Below, piece after piece: positions 5,820-6,944 of a stretch of 6,944 nucleotides of DNA (the stretch's first letter is position 1; every line of letters begins with the position of its first letter). The position numbers and the translations under genes were made by a program. The notes under the pieces are model-generated. The model worked only from the letters and a program-made list of their open reading frames with translations, was not told the DNA's origin and did not search any database. The stretch is from positions 1-6,944 of the forward strand of contig JACPTH010000307.1 in the NCBI GenBank assembly GCA_016192885.1, given 5' to 3'. The stretch comes from a bacterium. GTDB lineage: Bacteria > Muiribacteriota > Ozemobacteria > Ozemobacterales > Ozemobacteraceae.

Positions 5820-6808
5820 GTGGCAAATAGGCTGCTTCCGAATACTTTGATTTTCGAGATCACCTCAAGATGTAATCTTGATTGTCTGCACTGCTACAAC
5901 GTTTGGAAAAATCCATTCGGTTATAAAATCGGGGAACTTCCGACAATCGAAACCCTTGACCTTCTCAACCGATTTCTGACCCAAACCGGAGCCAAAAGCG
6001 TAACTCTGACCGGCGGGGAGCCGCTTTTGCGGAACGATCTTCCGGAAATCATTTCGTGGTTGAATTCCCGGAAGGTATCAGTGAATCTGATAAGCAACGG
6101 AAATTTATTATGCCAGGAAAAGTGGATTGCAGCGCTTTGCGGTAAAATCAGCATTTTCGAACTTCCACTATTATCCTGCGAGAGGGAAATCCACGACCGG
6201 ATGAGCGGATTTGATGGAGCATTCGATTCCGTCACGCGGGCGATAGCTGAATTGAAGCTAGCGGGAGAGCGCGTAGTTTCCGTTTTCGTTGCGACAAAGC
6301 TTAATTTGCCCACATGGGCGGAAACCCTCGAACTTGCCTTCGCTCTCGGAGTGGATGGGGTCATGTTCAACCGTTTCAACCCGGGAGGAAGAGGTTTTCA
6401 GAATCTCCAAAGATTGCAGGCGACTCCCGAAGAACTGCAAATGGCGCTTCGAATCGGGGGTGTCTTTTCGATTTGTCCGAATTCACGCGAATTTCCTTTG
6501 GTTACTGCGGTGCCGGAACCGATCGGGCATATTACACCATGGATCCCATCGGAAATATCCGGCCCTGCAATCATTCATCCACGATTCTCGGAAACATCCG
6601 TGAAAAATCGATTCAATCCATGATTGACGGGGCTGAGATGGACCGGTTCGTTGATGCGTGTCCGGATTTCTGCAAGGGTTGCGGAATGGAAAAAATCTGC
6701 ATTGGCGGATGCAAAGCCGCGGGAGAAGCTTGTTTTGGAAACCTGAATGAGTTGGAGCCGTTCGTCCGCGAATTTAAGGCAAAAGTGAAAAAAGTTCGAG
6801 AAACCTGA
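5820..6808 (+). CDS. radical SAM/SPASM enzyme, interrupted by a one-base frameshift
   Basis: The first frame starts at GTG 5820 and carries the radical SAM core: C18, C22 and C25 in the SRCNLDCLHCYNVWK segment bind the SAM [4Fe-4S] cluster, followed by TLTGGEPLL (62-70), LISNGN (90-95) and HDRMSGFDGAF (125-135). It continues to a stop at 6623, but the family likeness ends at residue 212. From about 6460 the -1 frame carries a complete SPASM domain: FGYCGAG, DPIGNIRPCNHSS and LGNI, then C-X2-C-X5-C-X3-C (CKGCGMEKICIGGC) and a last Cys, ending at 6808. These are the ligands of two auxiliary Fe-S clusters. One extra G in the GGGGG run at 6456-6460 joins both parts into a 329-residue protein of normal family size. 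SPASM enzymes usually modify peptides or proteins, but the substrate here is unknown and I see no precursor peptide. Activity requires the repaired frame. Confidence 0.88.
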
Positions 6809-6826
6809 AATGAGCTTGGGGCAGAT

Positions 6827-6943
6827 TTACCACAGGAGAAAAAAAAGAACGGCAAGCACAATCAGGATTATTTCAATTTTGGAAAACCCCGCTTCAATGA
6901 ATAGAATCCAAACTTGAGTTTCGGACGAGTAGGTAGATTTTAG
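6827..6943 (-). CDS. C-terminus of an unidentified membrane-anchored protein, partial at right edge
   Basis: Reading in from the right edge on the minus strand, an open frame of 38 codons ends at TAA (6829-6827). It closes with SKIEIILIVLAVLFFLLW, a textbook C-terminal transmembrane helix, preceded by a polar stretch (YSSETQVWILFIEAGF). No start codon is seen, so the gene must begin outside the window. It converges with the radical SAM gene, with 18 bases between stop codons. The call rests on the open frame and the hydrophobic pattern only; a chance reading frame is possible. Confidence 0.45.
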   Translation of the reverse strand, partial: LKSTYSSETQVWILFIEAGFSKIEIILIVLAVLFFLLW

Positions 6944-6944
6944 A

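Noticed and set aside
5921..6379. 152-codon minus-strand open frame
   Set aside because: It is antisense to the radical SAM core with its CxxxCxxC and GGEP motifs, and has no recognisable features of its own.
6450..6470. Programmed ribosomal frameshift in the radical SAM gene
   Set aside because: There is no canonical slippery heptamer in frame and no obvious downstream stimulatory structure by eye; a missing base in a G run is simpler.
6810..6917. 35-codon plus-strand frame directly after the radical SAM stop, a possible precursor peptide
   Set aside because: It is basic, lacks Cys and any leader/core pattern, has no ribosome site of its own and overlaps the more protein-like minus-strand frame at 6827-6943.

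Overview
This 6.9 kb window comes from a diderm (Gram-negative) bacterium of moderate, slightly AT-leaning composition. The evidence is an outer-membrane lipoprotein, an outer-membrane beta-barrel protein and a type IV pilus retraction-type ATPase. Nothing here fixes the phylum. The mix (PorV/TraF-like barrel, PilT, SPASM radical SAM protein, heptanucleotide repeats) would suit a deep-branching or little-cultivated lineage, but that is an impression, not a demonstration.

Layout. Bases 1-5174 are read almost wholly from the minus strand. In transcription order they hold an EF-hand lipoprotein (5165-4323), a PorV/TraF-like barrel protein (about 4159-3108, with a frameshift near its 3' end), a PilT-type ATPase (3065-1980), a secreted peptidylarginine deiminase (PAD) of the vertebrate/cyanobacterial type (1836-481) and a QueD/6-pyruvoyl-tetrahydropterin-synthase homologue (457-92). 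The PAD gene has its own extended -10 promoter and runs into the QueD-like gene with a 23-base gap, so these two probably form one transcription unit. Lipoprotein, barrel and pilT may form another, interrupted by an inverted-repeat-rich spacer at about 4160-4230. Bases 5175-5391 are a divergent intergenic region. The plus strand then carries a small one-helix membrane protein (5392-5658) and a radical SAM/SPASM enzyme (5820-6808) broken by a one-base frameshift at a G5 run. Convergent with it, a minus-strand gene enters from the right edge; only its C-terminal hydrophobic helix is visible (6943-6827).

Main points of interest. (1) A bacterial PAD catalytic domain behind a signal peptide, with Asp/His/Asp/Cys active-site residues and the first calcium site matching animal PADs, the second calcium site partly lost and the N-terminal Ig-like domains absent. 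(2) The adjacent QueD homologue reads HGQ where the family has the zinc-binding HGH. (3) Two genes are each broken by what looks like one missing base, and the downstream frames continue the families exactly; this suggests either sequencing error or recent decay. (4) Two different 7-bp-period repeat arrays occur in intergenic DNA.
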